DNA from: Pseudoips prasinana
Taxonomy: Eukaryota; Arthropoda; Insecta; Lepidoptera; Nolidae
NCBI GenBank assembly: GCA_951640165.1
Contig: OX621243.1
Span: 8,432,001 to 8,496,000, forward strand
Length of the DNA: 64,000 bases
Reading direction: 5' to 3'
In this document: in pieces, positions 63,859 to 64,000 of the stretch
Layout: the number at the start of each line of letters is the position of its first letter
Position numbering within the stretch: position 1 is the stretch's first letter
Program-made: the position numbers and the translations under genes
The notes under the pieces: generated by a model
Told to the model about the DNA's origin: nothing
What the model saw: the letters and a program-made list of their open reading frames with translations, nothing else
Database searches by the model: none

Positions 63859-64000
63859 GCAGAAGTCGAAGTCGAAGTATAAGTCGCAGTCGAAGTCGAA
63901 GTATAAGTCGCAGTCGAAGTCGAAATCGAAGTCGAAGTCGATGTCGAAGTCGAAGTCGAAGTATAAGTCGCAGTCAAAGTCGAAGTCATGTCGAAGTCGA
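63859..64000. repeat. GAAGTC hexamer satellite running off the window end
   Basis: Tandem GAAGTC with variants GCAGTC, TAAGTC, GAAATC and GATGTC. A higher-order pattern 'gaagtataagtcgcagtcga' occurs at about 63874, 63898 and 63958. The threonine/serine-rich minus-strand frame is simply this repeat. Confidence 0.95.

Noticed and set aside
1..64000. CRISPR arrays, operons or bacterial genes
   Set aside because: No regularly spaced repeats with unique spacers, no ribosome-binding sites or dense ORFs; spliced genes and SINEs show an insect genome.

Overview
The window looks like nuclear DNA of a lepidopteran insect. It is very AT-rich, gene-poor and packed with elements I know from moth genomes: tRNA-headed SINEs in several families, RTE-type LINE 3' ends with (CAT)n/(ATG)n tails and a tail motif reading 'ggcctttgtccagcagtgg', Helitron-like fragments ending in 'ctagctgtgccccgcgg', and TA- or TTAA-flanked MITEs. 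All assignments come from reading and recall; no database was searched.

Two host genes can be defended, both cut by the window edges. (1) 57578-62715, plus strand: the first six coding exons of an NRF-6 ('nose resistant to fluoxetine')-type acyltransferase-3 membrane protein. The splice phases join into 360 uninterrupted codons with a signal peptide, a six-cysteine NRF domain, a transmembrane helix and the start of the acyltransferase domain. A TATA box and initiator precede it. (2) 17612-17800, minus strand: one first coding exon of 63 codons with a perfect GTAAGT donor. It resembles the start of a PR/SET domain (PRDM family) and lies next to the clearest CpG-rich promoter-like stretch, which holds a GCGCATGCGC site. 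The rest of that gene was not found and probably lies beyond the left edge. Weaker candidates are a short signal-peptide exon with a perfect donor at 43212-43282 and another signal-peptide-like start at 41459.

Layout: 1-17 kb is AT-rich intergenic or intronic DNA with scattered SINE, RTE and Helitron fragments and one MITE (16153-16547). 17.6-18.5 kb is the PRDM-like exon and promoter. 19-43 kb is repeat-dense: SINEs, a Ty3/gypsy RNase H relic, LINE fragments, a 26-bp minisatellite, an inverted SINE pair and several long near-perfect palindromes. 44.5-45.6 kb is a second MITE copy with a nested repeat and an inverted duplication. 45.93-50.07 kb is a candidate DNA transposon with related ends, possible TGT...ACA termini and TATA flanks. 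It carries a broken KRBA2/Ginger-like integrase opened by a minisatellite and LINE, Tc1 and RTE debris. 51-57 kb is more RTE, SINE and Helitron debris, and 57.5-64 kb is the NRF-6-like gene with repeat-filled introns.

I see no operons, CRISPR arrays or true tRNA/rRNA genes; tRNA-like sequences are SINE heads. For cross-reference I label families SINE-A to SINE-G, MITE-1 (395 bp) and MITE-2 (about 135 bp); these labels are mine.
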